A stretch of 64,000 bases of DNA from Hysterium pulicare CBS 123377 (GCA_000467715.1 AJFK01000781.1:62001-126000), one strand, 5' to 3'; shown: positions 34,863 through 46,418, counted from the first letter of the stretch. A program made the numbers and translations. Notes: a model not told the origin generated them from the sequence alone.

Positions 34863-36506
34863 ATGCCTCATTCAGTTTCACCCGAAGCAATGCCTGTCGA
34901 TGACAGCAGTATGCCTCAGACGGACGCTCAACCGCTTGAGCAGCCAAAAGAGGAGCAAGATGCTGAATCTCGTGATGTCGCGATCTCAGATGCACCTACA
35001 CCAGCCGATGCGGAGAAAAACAAAGTCAATCTAGAAGAACTCTTCGATGATGAGGATTCAGACGAAGAATTTCCTTCCAGCGCTCCTCAAATCAATTCCG
35101 ATCCTGCCTCATCACCACCGTCGCAGGAACCAATGTATGAAACCACTTCTAGATATAAGATCGTAAATACTAAGAGCACTCAAAAGCCCAATCAAACCTC
35201 GCTCAGCCTTCTCCGACCCAGAAGTAATGCGAGCTTTCTATCAACGCCTCTTCCCCTTCCGCTACCTCTTCCAATGGCTCAACCATTCCCCCTCACCGAG
35301 CCCCGACTTCGCGCATCGCGAATTCGCATTCACGTTACAGAACGATGCGTATCTACGTTACCAATCCTTTCCAACAGCAGACCTGTAATTTGGCCCTCCG
35401 TCTGTACCTCCCATAACCTCCCTGCTGACACCTTTTGCAGTTTTCGTAAACAGTGTATCCAAATGATCCCCTCCCGTTTCGAAATCGGCCCCGTCTACAG
35501 CACCAACCCACGCGATCGCAAAACCGTTCGCAAAGAGTCCCACTTCCGCCCCATCTCGAAGGAACTAGTCTTCGACATCGACATGACAGATTACGACGAG
35601 ATCCGAACCTGTTGTACAGGCGCCAAAATCTGCCACAGCTGCTGGGCCTTCATAACGATGGCGATAAAAGTCGTCGACGTCGCTTTACGCGAAGACTTCG
35701 GATTCAAACATATACTATGGGTATATTCCGGTCGACGAGGTGCCCACGCCTGGGTCTGCGATAAACGGGCTAGAGACTTAGACGATACGAGAAGGAGGGC
35801 AGCGGCTGATTACCTCGAGCTACTGAAAGGCGGTGATAAAGGCGGGAAGAAGCTCAAAGTTAGACGTCCATTACACCCGCATCTCGACCGCAGTCTTTCC
35901 ATCCTCCGCGAACACTTCCAAACCTCCATCCTGCACGAACAGGACCCCTGGATCACGGAGAAATCCTCTCACCTCCTAGATCTCCTTCCCGATTCCACTC
36001 TCCGCGCCGCGCTGCAGAAAAAATGGGATTCCGCTCCCTCGAGACCCAGTTCAGCGAAATGGGCTGATATCGACAGCGTCGCGAAATCGGGCGCTTTGTC
36101 CTCTTTAACGACTAAAACCCTCCTCGAGGCTAAACAGGATATTGTTCTAGAATACACGTACCCGCGTCTCGACGCCGAAGTCTCGAAGAAACTAAACCAT
36201 TTGCTTAAATCACCATTTTGTGTTCATCCGGGTACGGGGAGGATTTGTGTTCCGATCGATACGCGGAAGGTGGAGGAGTTTGATCCGTTGGATGTACCTA
36301 CGGTTACTGAGTTGTTGGGAGAGATTGATGAGTGGACTCGGGAGAACGGGAAGGAGGAGGAAGGGAAGAAGATTCCTGATTGGGAGAAGACTAGGTTGAA
36401 GCCGTATGTGGATTTCTTTAGGAATTTTGTTGGCGGATTGTTGAAGGAAGAGAAGGGAGGCGTGAAGAGGGAGAGGGAAGAGGGGGGTGAGGCGATGGAG
36501 TTTTAA
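34863..36506 (+). CDS. PRI1: DNA primase small (catalytic) subunit
   Basis: Three exons: 34863-35134, 35187-35384 and 35441-36506, 511 aa. Splicing is needed. The family block FYQRLFPFRYLFQWLNH..FAHREFAFTLQNDAYLRYQSF lies in a different frame from its neighbours and joins them through introns of 52 bp (GTATGA..ACTAAG..AAAAG) and 56 bp (GTAATT..TTGCAG). Catalytic motif VFDIDMTDYDE (paired Asp), zinc ligands CCTGAKICHSC, and SGRRGAHAWVCD for nucleotide binding are all present. An acidic, disordered N-terminal extension of about 90 residues precedes the domain. The protein makes RNA primers with the large subunit and Pol alpha. It could be mistaken for a one-exon gene because the unspliced frame stays open through both introns. 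Confidence 0.94.
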   Translation: MPHSVSPEAMPVDDSSMPQTDAQPLEQPKEEQDAESRDVAISDAPTPADAEKNKVNLEELFDDEDSDEEFPSSAPQINSDPASSPPSQEPMYETTSRYKIVNTKSTQKPNQTSLSLLRPRSNASFLSTPLPLPLPLPMAQPFPLTEPRLRASRIRIHVTERCVSTLPILSNSRPVIWPSVCTSHNLPADTFCSFRKQCIQMIPSRFEIGPVYSTNPRDRKTVRKESHFRPISKELVFDIDMTDYDEIRTCCTGAKICHSCWAFITMAIKVVDVALREDFGFKHILWVYSGRRGAHAWVCDKRARDLDDTRRRAAADYLELLKGGDKGGKKLKVRRPLHPHLDRSLSILREHFQTSILHEQDPWITEKSSHLLDLLPDSTLRAALQKKWDSAPSRPSSAKWADIDSVAKSGALSSLTTKTLLEAKQDIVLEYTYPRLDAEVSKKLNHLLKSPFCVHPGTGRICVPIDTRKVEEFDPLDVPTVTELLGEIDEWTRENGKEEEGKKIPDWEKTRLKPYVDFFRNFVGGLLKEEKGGVKREREEGGEAMEF

Positions 36507-36703
36507 TGAATTATTGGACCGAATGACGCGCTATGGAATTTGTTGGGCGTTTTTGGATGCCTTGTTAATGGGACGCATTTGATGGCTGGATAGCTCTGTC
36601 GAAAATTTGTGTCATTGACCTTTTGAATCATATTGAACCATTACCCTTCATGCACAATTATGCTTTCTGTGGAGAAGTGAAAATTTCATCCTTAAGACTA
36701 GCC

Positions 36704-37727
36704 TCATTCCTTTCCCTCATAATCCGTCTTCCATATCCTATTAAACCCTTCCTTATCTACCGCAAACTCCTCCAAGAATTCCCTCTCAAGATCATGCGTT
36801 CTCCTCCCAAGCAACACCAAACTATGCAGCGGCCTTCCCAGACCAACATCACACAGCTCCCCCAGCGTCCCGGCCACAATCTTCTGATCTTCAGCCCCCA
36901 CCCTCGCGACACCCACTGCAAGACTCTCCCTCCCATAAACCCCCTCTTTCTTCACTTCCTCCTCAATCTCGAGCATTTGCTGTGCACATTGCGCGACTGT
37001 CATGAACCTGGGCGGTTCATAGATCATCCTACCCCGAGCTAGATTCTCTAACGAGGGTTCTTTGACTTTTATGTCGAGTAGGATGAGCGTGTGTAGTCCG
37101 ATGGAGGCATTTTCTTTTATGCGGTCGTAAAAAGAGGCCGGACGCCAGGAATCGAGAAAGAATACCATGGAGACTGTTTGTCCGAAGTTGTAGAGTTGGA
37201 GCCCGGTTGTGCCGATGGAGGTCAGGATGCTTGCATTTGAGATTGAGCGGACAGGGATGGAGAGTTGGCGGGCGCGGAGGACGAGGTCGGTGTGGGTTGT
37301 TGCTCTGCGTGAGCAGTTAGTTTGTGGTTCAAGAAGGAGTCCAAGATCTTGCTCGGATGAAAGTAATGCGAGAGAGAACGAGGAGCGGACGTACCCAAAT
37401 GGATCTCCGACAACGAGGAATGCGACATCGACTTTGTCTGCGTTGGCTAGAATGTCGTCACTGGATGATTCGACCATTTCGCGGTCGGCGATGATGACGG
37501 GACGGCCATAGAAGGCCTCCTACTATCATGCAACATATCAATTAGCATTACTATCTTCAATTTACTGTTTCGCAAAACATGGGAGCCAGTACCAACGCTT
37601 CTTTATCCACAAGGAGAATTGCTGTATAGGCCTCTAGGTACACGCGCTCGGCTTTCTTAACAATCTCGAGGCCTTTCACTGTAATGTCTTTCTCGTCGGC
37701 TAGACCCAATCCTATGAGGTAGAGCAT
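36704..37727 (-). CDS. DPH5: Diphthine methyl ester synthase (diphthamide biosynthesis)
   Basis: Three exons: 37727-37593, 37519-37395 and 37304-36704, 286 aa. SAM-dependent tetrapyrrole-methylase fold: [16 protein letters not shown] at the very N-terminus, [16 protein letters not shown], the VGDPFGATTHTDL loop restored by splicing (GG|A), and [24 protein letters not shown]. The C-terminal part has [21 protein letters not shown]. It methylates the precursor on eEF2 His during diphthamide formation. Length and motif order match yeast Dph5. It is convergent with the primase gene, about 197 bp between stops. Confidence 0.96.
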
Positions 37728-38154
37728 TGCGACGGTGGGATGATCTTTATGAACGTAGGTGCGATGGTAATTAGAGGAGGGTTACTTCATGTTCAATTAG
37801 AGTTGAAAGATATCGAACAGTCTGACAGTTCTCGACTTACAAGCAAAGACGAGTGATGGGCTAGGCACGCCGTCCTGTATGAAATGGATTGTTGAAGATT
37901 GTGACGAAATGTGAAGCCCAAAAACTTTTGGAGGGGCCTACCATACAACGGTAGGGCTGGACGCTATTCCCAAAATTCCCTAGGTAATATGAGCCGCTAG
38001 TAAGCCACCCGTCCATATAATAATGCAACATCCACCTGCATTCCACCTTCCTCAACTCTAGACATATCTCATCGCTTGCCATTTACTTTGCACCTACCAC
38101 ACATACTAGTTGTATATCCCTGTTGTTGATTTTGGAAACACTCATCTTGGAGCT
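37728..38154. promoter_or_regulatory. Divergent promoter, DPH5 / SPT3
   Basis: 427 bp between start codons. A 73-codon minus-strand ORF (37861-38082) has no family features and is rejected. No specific motif stands out. Confidence 0.4.
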
Positions 38155-39588
38155 ATGGCGGATAGAGACAAGATGGCAAAGTATAGGACGGAGATTCAGC
38201 AGGTAGGTTCCCATTTCCATCTGTCTTCTGTTCATCATATCCCATAGCCCATTCCGCCTTCCCTATAGCCTTGTCGTACGACATCTATTGCGCTTTCTTG
38301 ACTTCTGATCATGGGGTGATTTACATGCTCACCCTTCACTTCTCATTCTTTTCTTGCCGCATTCAGTCACGCACCTCGTTCACTACCTTGCTAGCTATCG
38401 CTTCTTAAGTATTCAAGATTACCTGCACCCTCATCATATATCTTTCTTTCATCTTATCCAAGTTCCATCTCTCCTTCAATACCAAGCTTCTTGACTCTTG
38501 GCTCGGCATCCACGCTCCAAGAACTTAAACCTTTTCCTTCACCTTCTTCCTCTTCATCTCTCAGTCTACCCAACATGGATTCCAAAAAATGCATCCTGAC
38601 TGAAGAAATCCAGATGATGTTCGTCAGTGGTGAAACTGGTGAACCCAGCGTGGAAACCACCACCCTAATCGAAAGCATCGTGCAACAACAAGTCCAAGAA
38701 ATGCTCCGCGAATGCACTGTACTGTGCATACGCCGCGGCTCCCGCTCAATATCGACCGACGACTTAATGATGCTTATCCGACACGACCGCGCAAAGATTT
38801 CTCGTCTCCGTCACTTCCTGCAATGGAAGGATGTCCGTCGCAGCGTCAAAGACAGCGACGACAAGGGTGGGGATGCGGGCGCCGACGTTGCGGCTGGTGA
38901 CGCCGAATTAGCGGGAGGAATGGTAGCCGGTTCAGGACCTGCAGCGGACACGGGGAAGAAAGCAAAGAGGGCGAAAGTCGACCTGGCATGGGACGTGCAA
39001 TCCTTCTTCAACGAGATCGTCCCCGCTCGAGACGATGTCGAAGACGAAGAAGAGGAGGAGATGAATTTTGCAACTCTCCAGCGCTTGAAGAACGCCGACG
39101 AGCGCACAAGAAACATGACCAAGGAGGAATACGTCCACTGGTCCGACTGCCGCCAAGCATCCTTCACCTTCCGCAAGAGCAAGCGCTTCAAGGAATGGGC
39201 AGGTTTCGGCGTCATCACCGACTCGAAGCCCAACGACGACATCATCGATATCCTCGGCTTCCTGACCTTCGAGATCGTACAGACCCTCACTGAGGAGGCC
39301 TTACGAGTCAAAGATGCAGAAGATCGATACAAGAAGCAGACAGGCGGCGAACCGCAAAACCGCATGAAGAGGAAGCGGGAAAGCGGGCTGTTCGACCCAC
39401 CAGAGGAGGCTAGAGAACCCGTCCAGCCAAGTCATGTGCAGGAGGCTTATCGTAGGCTGCAGAAGGGGAATAATAAGAGTAGGGCTATGCTGAACTTTAC
39501 GAGGAATATTCATCGCTCTGGTCTTAAGTTGGTATGTATAAACCAGGTCCTCTTGCGTTGAACATGGACTGATAACGCGCAGATCTGA
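38155..39588 (+). CDS. SPT3: SAGA complex subunit Spt3
   Basis: Exons 38155-38202, 38614-39531 and 39583-39588, 323 aa. Exon 1 codes [16 protein letters not shown], joining [16 protein letters not shown] exactly as in yeast Spt3. Two histone-fold regions are seen: residues about 12-90 (with [22 protein letters not shown]) and about 180-290 ([29 protein letters not shown]). An Ala/Gly/Asp-rich linker and a [11 protein letters not shown] stretch lie between them. The last exon is only ATC TGA (Ile, stop). Spt3 delivers TBP to promoters within SAGA. Intron 1 is 411 bp, long for this window, and has an in-frame open stretch abutting exon 2 (see findings). Confidence 0.94.
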
Positions 39589-40094
39589 ACAGCGGCCTTT
39601 TCAGGCAAGCTGCAAATACGGTGTTGTGGTGCTTTGGGCTTGGATAATACCCCTCTGGGAACATTTGCATTCATCATGGCGTACGGCGGGTTCTTATCTT
39701 GGAGTTGCATTGAAAACGCCTTGGATATTATTCCATTCCATTTCATTCGAATTTATGGAATGGGCATTGGGACTATCAGCATTTAGCTGTGGCCGAAGAG
39801 TTGAGCACTTGGTTAATTGAGTTAGTGATTTCACCAAATTACATATCGGAGCTATTGTGAAGTGCACATGCGTTCTAGTCATGCCATTCCTATTCGTCAT
39901 GAATTATAGACATTTATAGCGATTGCATGTGCAACTGTGTAGGTTGGAGAAGTATGCATGAAGAAGCTTCTGTTCTTTTGCAATGACCCAGGACATACAT
40001 GAAAACATGACCGCATATGCCCAAATGGAAAGGAGAGCAGTTCTACGCCTCCTTATAGAGAAAAACACACGCCAGGTAGTCATGCCCATATGCC
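39589..40094. other. Intergenic, convergent 3' ends
   Basis: 506 bp between SPT3 (+) and RPL19 (-) stops. AT-rich, with only UTR-like sequence. Confidence 0.5.
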
Positions 40095-41022
40095 TTACTT
40101 CTCCTCCTCCTCTGCCGTCATCGCGAGCCTCTTCTGTGTCACACGTTCCTGTCTCCTCTCCCTCGCGGCCTTGGTCTTCGCACGCTTGGCGTCCATCTCC
40201 TCCTTCAAGACCCTCTCACGTGCCTTCTCGGCCTTGGCCTTATGGATCTGTTTGATATATGTTAGAGAAGGTGGGACTAAGGATGTCATGGAGAGAAACA
40301 TACGTGTTCAACGAGAGCACGCTTGTGCTTGAAAGTGTTACCCTTGCTGAGATGATAGAGCTCGTGGTAGAGGTGCTTGTCGATCTTGCCGGCGGCACGG
40401 TACTTGACTAGGAGACGGCGGAGGACTCGGAGACGACGCATCCAAAGGACTTGGCTGCAACAAACCACATCAGCAACTCATTCGAATCGAATGCCCTATT
40501 TCCCGACACAAATTCCAACCATCCTCGAGATTTTGAGAATTCAAACGGTGAATAACCTACCTTGGCATACGAGCATCCGCAGTACCCTTCCTCTTACCAA
40601 AACCCCGATGTCTACCAATTCGCCTGGCTGCGTTGAGGGATCGGGCACGAGCACGCGAGTGCATTGTGACGGGTTTGCGGATGATAAGGCCATCGGCAAC
40701 GAGCTTGCGGATCGTCTGACGGGAGTTGGCGTTCGAGATTTCGTTGACTTCGTTCGGGTCCAGCCAGATCTTGCGCTTTCCGCAGCCGACTACGGACGCC
40801 GCGAGGCGTTTCTGCGTGCGGAGATTGACCCTAAAGAGAAGAAATTGTCAGCATTGAGGGTTACTGGGTGGTGTTTGAGGTCGTCGAAGCCAGAGTCGTC
40901 TAGAGAGGGGTTTTGCCATCCCTCAAGCGTTGAGAGGCACCCTGCTGCGCTGAGGACACTGCTTGATGGGTGTAGGGTTTCTTTGAAGAGGGTTTCGATG
41001 TAATATAATATATTCCTTACAT
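40095..41022 (-). CDS. RPL19: 60S ribosomal protein eL19 (L19)
   Basis: Four exons: 41022-41021 (just AT), 40830-40561, 40454-40304 and 40247-40095, 191 aa. The protein runs from [26 protein letters not shown] through [22 protein letters not shown] and [27 protein letters not shown] to an acidic AMTAEEEEK end. The ATG is split: AAAAT|GTAAGG at the donor and TTTAG|GGTCAAT at the acceptor. Only AT+G gives the universally conserved MVNLRTQK start. Introns are 190, 106 and 56 bp; the high intron number near the 5' end is usual for fungal ribosomal protein genes. A long open frame on the opposite strand (40377-41003) is an antisense shadow. Confidence 0.95.
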
Positions 41023-41414
41023 TTTGGATGCTTGGTCGTCGGCTTCGTTGGGTGTTGATGAGATGTACTCCACCGACAAGTGGTGGATGCGAAAATAGAG
41101 GTGTGTTCCGTCTCGCTTACATATGCACGGGCCACTTATCATCACGTGCCACTTCTCGAAATGAACACCACGATCCCATTGAACTTTATTATAAATCGAG
41201 CAGAGGTTTATCAGCCCGCCAGACTGTTCGGATATATAAAAATTCAAGTTTCAGCTACCCGGACGAGTCGAGCGTAGTCATCCAGCACACGTCTCGCACT
41301 GATATGGGTCTATATAACAAAGCATGGAATGCCACAATGTGTGGATTGTCTTAAGATAAGTATTTGAAATCAAGACTATTTGGTTAGATCGCATGATTAA
41401 ATCGCTCTACATGG
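41023..41414. promoter_or_regulatory. RPL19 promoter / transporter 3' flank
   Basis: 392 bp between the transporter stop and the RPL19 first coding bases; both genes are on the minus strand. Presumably contains the RPL19 5' UTR and promoter. No motif is called. Confidence 0.4.
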
Positions 41415-44400
41415 TTATTCAAGCTTTAGATTATCTTCATTAAGAACTCCATAGAGCTGCTCGATTTCTTGACCCACAATGGTTATATCTTGCGCCAATT
41501 GTCCAGTCACAAGAGCTATTGAACCAACCTAATTAGCAAGCTCAGAAGCCTTAACAATAGATGAACTTACCGAATGCATAAAGTAGTTCGTAGTCCTCAT
41601 CTGTAGGCACAATGCTTCCTACACCAGTCTTCCGAAATTCAAAGATCTTCGCCAACAATCGATCACGAGTATGCTCGATCTTTGGTAGAACGTCGTTCAA
41701 AGGATATTGTAACTTCATTGAGGATGCCAAGACTGCGGCAGTGGGTAAGCTTTCGAAATGCTTAGGTTAGTTGCATAACATACCGGAGAACAAATGGCTG
41801 ATACGCCAGCTCAACTGCATCCATTCAGGCTTCGTAAATTTCAGGATTTCTTTCTCGCCCTCGCTCGCCTTCAAGTCCTTCAATATGACCACATTCATTG
41901 CATGGAAACTGTCGAGCATCCTGCTTGTGGCTTCGAGTATTTGTCTGAATGCTTTGTCCGGGAACGGCCCCTGTAATTCAAACTCGGACGTCGCCGATTT
42001 TCGAAGCGAATCCAGGTGGGTTAGGAATCGTTGCAGCTCTAGCTCCTCCTTGGGATCCATGTACGATCTGAAGGGGCGGGTGCCTTCTAATAGTGAATGC
42101 AGCGGACCACGTTTCCAAACCAACCCCATCCTCAGCCATAAGACGCATATGCCATCCTTCACTTTTCGTCGTGCTGATATGGGCCATATCATCCTAGTCA
42201 CGATGATACCCCAAATGCAGCCTGTCATGACAGCAACCACTCTATGGAGTACGATTTCCCAAATCTCTGGCGAAATGCCACCTTCGTCATCATCATCGTC
42301 ATCGTCTTTAATCGAAAGGGAGTAGGCATAGAGACACGATAAGTTATATGTCAAAAAGATGAACCTACCCATCGGCCCTTTGCCTTTGCCTACTATAATA
42401 TAGAAGCAGCCAAGAGATATTAACCAGCCAAAGAAGCACAGCACGTAAGGGTTGGCATCGGATATAATCCAAGCGATAGCGGCGCAAACGGCTCCTATGC
42501 AGGTACCAACAAATCGTTGATATCCAGTGGTATTGGATGCGCCAATCGTCTATGCGTGTTTGTTAGCTAGATCACAGGGAATTCTCTGAGATACGTACCA
42601 TAGAGCACACTAACATATAAGAAAGCAAACCCCATTCTTGCCTCCAATGACTATAAAGGGGTCGAGTGGCTGGGATGAACGCCCACATCGCATAAATGAC
42701 AGCCCCAACGCCGACTTTGAATGCATATTTGATGTCTTCCCTTCTTAAAAACCCAAGGGCACGCCACATACGATAGGTAAATGTCGGCTTATCTGAGGGA
42801 ACTTTCTGACCACAGGTAGAATCACGTTGTCGCAGGGACCGATTGTCTCGGGGCAGTACTTGTTCCTCGGTCTCTTCAGAGAAGCCTTTTGATGGTCAGT
42901 AGACGGTCACAGTTGTGGGAACCTTATGCTTACCAAAGTTGGTGTTGGGGTTTCTCTGCTCCCAATTACGCCAGAAGATCAGCCATTGCCAGCTCCTTGC
43001 GCTATTGTTATGATTTTCTTTCAGTTCCTCTAAGATATCCAGATAAGTTATCATGTCTTCTGCAAAGTCTTGCAAAGAAGAGCTAAAATAACCACAGCTG
43101 GCTGCCACCTCTTCGAAATCCGCAGCTACTTCCACAGAGTGTTCTCTCGAAGAAATCTTGCTTTTGTACACAAGAGCGAGCGCTTGTTTCCTCGCACTGG
43201 TGTACATTTCATTGGCCTCGAGTAGACTGCTCCGGAAGCGACCGTGGAAAGTGATGAGATATTCTGGTCCTGGCCCAAATGGCAGTTCATCAAGAACTTC
43301 TCGAAGAGTGTAAGCGAGCGATTTCTGTGCTGCTCAGCATTTATCCACCACTATTGCCATATATGCTTACCATTGGAGGCCCTAAGTGAGCGATGAAAAG
43401 TGAAAACATGTCAATAGAAGTCAGAGAAGATTGCACTGTACTTGGAAGATTCCAGGAAGCCGAGTTCTTGTCGTGATCGTCGCTCGATTCAGCCGAGTCT
43501 TCAGGAGCTTCGTCGATAGAAGCCAGAATGCTGCCCCTTCGTTCTAATTGACTGAGGCTTGGGGATAGAACTGGAGAGAAATTGTGATCTGATAAATCGA
43601 ATGAGCTGGTCATACTCAATGGGTAACCATTTTGTCCAACTCCGCTCTCAGATTCTGACATCAGGGAGAATTGGGTTTCGGCTGAGCTTCGTAAACCACC
43701 AATATTCTGTGTCAGTTGCTCCATGCATTTGACTAGTCGCATTTCGATATCGTATTCTGCTTCGGTGCCCATAATGTAGTGTTCATATTTGGCTTCTCCT
43801 AGATTTTTGATCAGGGTCGTAAGAAGAGCCTTACTCTGCTTGGATGCAGAAATATATGATGAACTCTTTAGCTCTTGCTGTGACCCCGAGAGGAAGCTGT
43901 GAGTAATCATTGTGAGCATTTCTCCCAAAGAATCAGAGGCTTTCCTTAGATTATCTCGAAGCTCTTTTCGCGCAGATACCGGTCTTATCAGCATGCTGAC
44001 CGCCGTCGTTGCGATGATTCCCATGATTATCATTCTAAGTACTTGGCTTATTTTGTCGTAGGAGAATTGCGCAGCTTGCACGGCCCCTTCCCGGGTTAAG
44101 ACTGTAATCAGGGCGAGAGAGGTCAACGAACAAGCGACATTGACCAGTGGATTTCCCAATTTCTGCTTCAGCCATCCAACAAATCCCAGTCCACCTCCAA
44201 CAAAGACTATGAGAACCAATGCATGCCCGACGGCAAGTAGATCGTGTTTGTCAAAAATTACCGAAATAGCCATACTCGCGAAGGAGACGACGGCAGCATA
44301 AACGAAAGCAATAAGGGCCAGAACAGTAGCTTCGGCCATGCTTCCGGCAGAGCGTGCTGGGTGGAAATAAACAGTGACAGTAGCTACCATATGCTTTCCA

Positions 44401-44820
44401 TCATTCTTTCCAAGTAGGCCGGCGATCGGAGGAGCAAAGGTAGCCAAACTACCTAAAACATAGGCTATCGAGCATTTGAGTATACTCTGCCCTGTTTTTG
44501 ATGTGGCAAAGGAGTATGCCTTTCTCAACGCATCCTTAGACAAGTCTACGAAGCCTCCCAAGTGTCCATTGTTCGAAAAGGAAGAGGCCGGCTGGCGGAG
44601 GAGAGGGGATTGCTCGTCTGCAGATCCGTTCAGGTTTGGTGGAGGTCTTCGTAAGGTGAAACTCTTTTTAACTCGTTCTCCCGTCCTTGGAAGAATAAGT
44701 GTTGCTTCTCGCACCTGGGAGTTGTGAGCTTCGGAAAACAAGTGGGATCAAGGGACGGTTGGTACTCACATTGCGCCGTAGAAAACGGCGAGCCGCCGGA
44801 ATCTGAGAAGACTCGCTCAT
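41415..44820 (-). CDS. FUSC/ArAE-type membrane transporter (Bre4-like, two modules)
   Basis: Seven exons: 44820-44770, 44714-43371, 43324-42934, 42885-42599, 42549-41784, 41732-41571 and 41515-41415, 1033 aa. Introns are 46-55 bp and phases all agree. The N-terminal half (residues about 70-260) has a six-helix membrane block of the 'putative ER transporter 6TM' type: YVLGSLATFAPPIAGLLG, ATVLALIAFVYAAVVSF, VGHALVLIVFVGGGLGF and others. A long cytosolic, Ser-rich linker follows. A second FUSC-like membrane block lies at about 650-780 (VGVGAVIYAMWAFIPATRPLYSHW, SNTTGYQRFVGTCIGA, VVAVMTGCIWGIIVTRM). An acidic loop (IKDDDDDDDEGG) interrupts the second block. The final exon, VTGQLAQDITIVGQEIEQLYGVLNED, matches the usual C-terminal helix. 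Substrate unknown; ER/vacuole location is by analogy with yeast Bre4. Confidence 0.88.
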
Positions 44821-45236
44821 TTTTCCATATCCTCATGAGGATGGTGATTGAGCATATTGAGCTTCAGAACCGAGCCAGAGATGTTGCATGGATGACCGAG
44901 AGCTTCCGCATGAGCCACTGGTGCTGGTGCTTGTGGCACATGAGCACGTGGCGCGCTACCAAGCCTGACATGATTCAGCCTCTGTGACGGAGGAAAGGTA
45001 TACATATAAGCTGCCATTGCGATAATACTTTTGAGGTCGAAAGCTGGCATCCACCATGCTACTTGCTGTGCTAATGTGACAGAAGATTGCTGCGGATTTC
45101 CTATTTGGGCCTGCTGCATGACTCGTGCCCGCACGTGCGAATCTCTTCCTCTGCAACCTCTCGTCTGGCCTCCATTCACCATCAAAGTCCAATACAGACC
45201 ACGAGAAATCGCATTACAGCGGCCATCATTGCAGTT
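44821..45236. promoter_or_regulatory. Divergent promoter, transporter / small nuclear-type protein
   Basis: 416 bp between start codons on opposite strands. Overlapping short ORFs are unsupported. GCACGTGGCGC at about 44943 contains an E-box-like CACGTG. Confidence 0.35.
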
Positions 45237-45887
45237 ATGGATGTCGATCCTGAAATCGCCGCTGCGATGGGTTTTTCAACATTCGGACACAAGCCCAGCA
45301 GCAAGAAGAGAAAACTCGATCATCAGGAATCTGGCCCAACGTCAGGCACAGGAGCAAATTCAATGGAATTAGGAGTACGAGAAAAGAAACCAGCGGGAAA
45401 TATCTCACACGACGATGCGCCTTTTACAGAAGAGGACCGCCTTGACCCAACTTACATGGAGCATGACAACGTCAACCAAGGGACATCACCGAATCTGAAC
45501 AATTCTGATGTAACGCAACCGGCCACACCAAATGCAAAAACTCTCAGTTCCACAGGCCAAAAATCTAAAGGGAAAAAGAAACAGGCAGAAGCTCCTTCAG
45601 GATTGGCACAATTCCTTGCCCGCGGGAATGCCCTCAAAGAAGCTGGGCCGTCCAGGAATGCCAAATCAAATGACAGCTCAATCACTATCGATGCCGGTCG
45701 CTCTCTACCGGATGTGCATCCATTATCTGTTTCAGCTCCATTTGATGCTTCCTTTCATGGTGAGAAGTCTAGCAACGATAATTTGCAAGCTTTACGGAAA
45801 GGCGTTCGAAACGCCCAAGGAGACATAGCTTACTTTCTTCCAAGCTTCGTTGAGGATCCTTGGAGAAATCTGGAAAAATCCGGCTGA
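45237..45887 (+). CDS. Small conserved hypothetical protein (MDVDPEIAAAMGF family)
   Basis: Single exon, 216 aa from ATG 45237. The frame is open further upstream without better starts. The N-terminus, MDVDPEIAAAMGFSTFG followed by SKKRKLD (a likely nuclear signal), and the C-terminal YFLPSFVEDPWRNLE look conserved. The middle is Ser/Asn/Lys-rich and disordered, with KSKGKKKQ. I recall similar MDxDPEIAAAMGFSSFG proteins in other moulds without assigned function. Probably nuclear or nucleolar. No catalytic domain visible. Confidence 0.7.
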   Translation: MDVDPEIAAAMGFSTFGHKPSSKKRKLDHQESGPTSGTGANSMELGVREKKPAGNISHDDAPFTEEDRLDPTYMEHDNVNQGTSPNLNNSDVTQPATPNAKTLSSTGQKSKGKKKQAEAPSGLAQFLARGNALKEAGPSRNAKSNDSSITIDAGRSLPDVHPLSVSAPFDASFHGEKSSNDNLQALRKGVRNAQGDIAYFLPSFVEDPWRNLEKSG

Positions 45888-46418
45888 TGGGCACAAATAT
45901 GACATGGACGAAAGGTCAGTGTAATTATTTCCCACTGGGGCTGAGGATATGAGTTATGGGGATGGAGTTTGGGACCCGTAAATCTACTTTTCATCGCCCG
46001 TGGGATCATAGAGGTGTGGCCTCGCACTCAGAGTGATGTTTGAAGACTTGCGAATTTATCAGCATAAGATGTGTGAAGGATAGACTCACTATGGGTGTTG
46101 GGAGGAGGGTTTATTTGCATAGCAATTCACGACTTCTTCGCATGATACTGTAAGTCTACCCTCCTTCCCATTAGCGTAAGATAATTATAGAAGTACTGAA
46201 ATCTGACATAAACTCTGATCTCATTAGTGGTATATTTCGCAACAAATGCACGCCAAACGTGTCTTAGCTTGAGATGCTAACCACGGATGAGAATGGGAAA
46301 CTCTCTAGAAGGAACTCACTTCAAAACGTTCTATAAATCAGTGCCTACGTCAACCATCACCTCTTGAAGCTTGTCTGTTAATGTGACAATCGAGAACTCA
46401 AATTCTCTATTCAAAACG
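45888..46418. other. Intergenic
   Basis: 531 bp between two plus-strand genes; probably 3' UTR plus promoter. Nothing else is recognised. Confidence 0.4.

Noticed and set aside
37861-38082. 73-codon minus-strand ORF in the DPH5/SPT3 promoter
   Set aside because: No homology features, and it lies in a promoter between two well-defined start codons.
40377-41003. 208-codon plus-strand ORF
   Set aside because: Exactly antisense to RPL19 exons, whose minus-strand translation is unmistakable.
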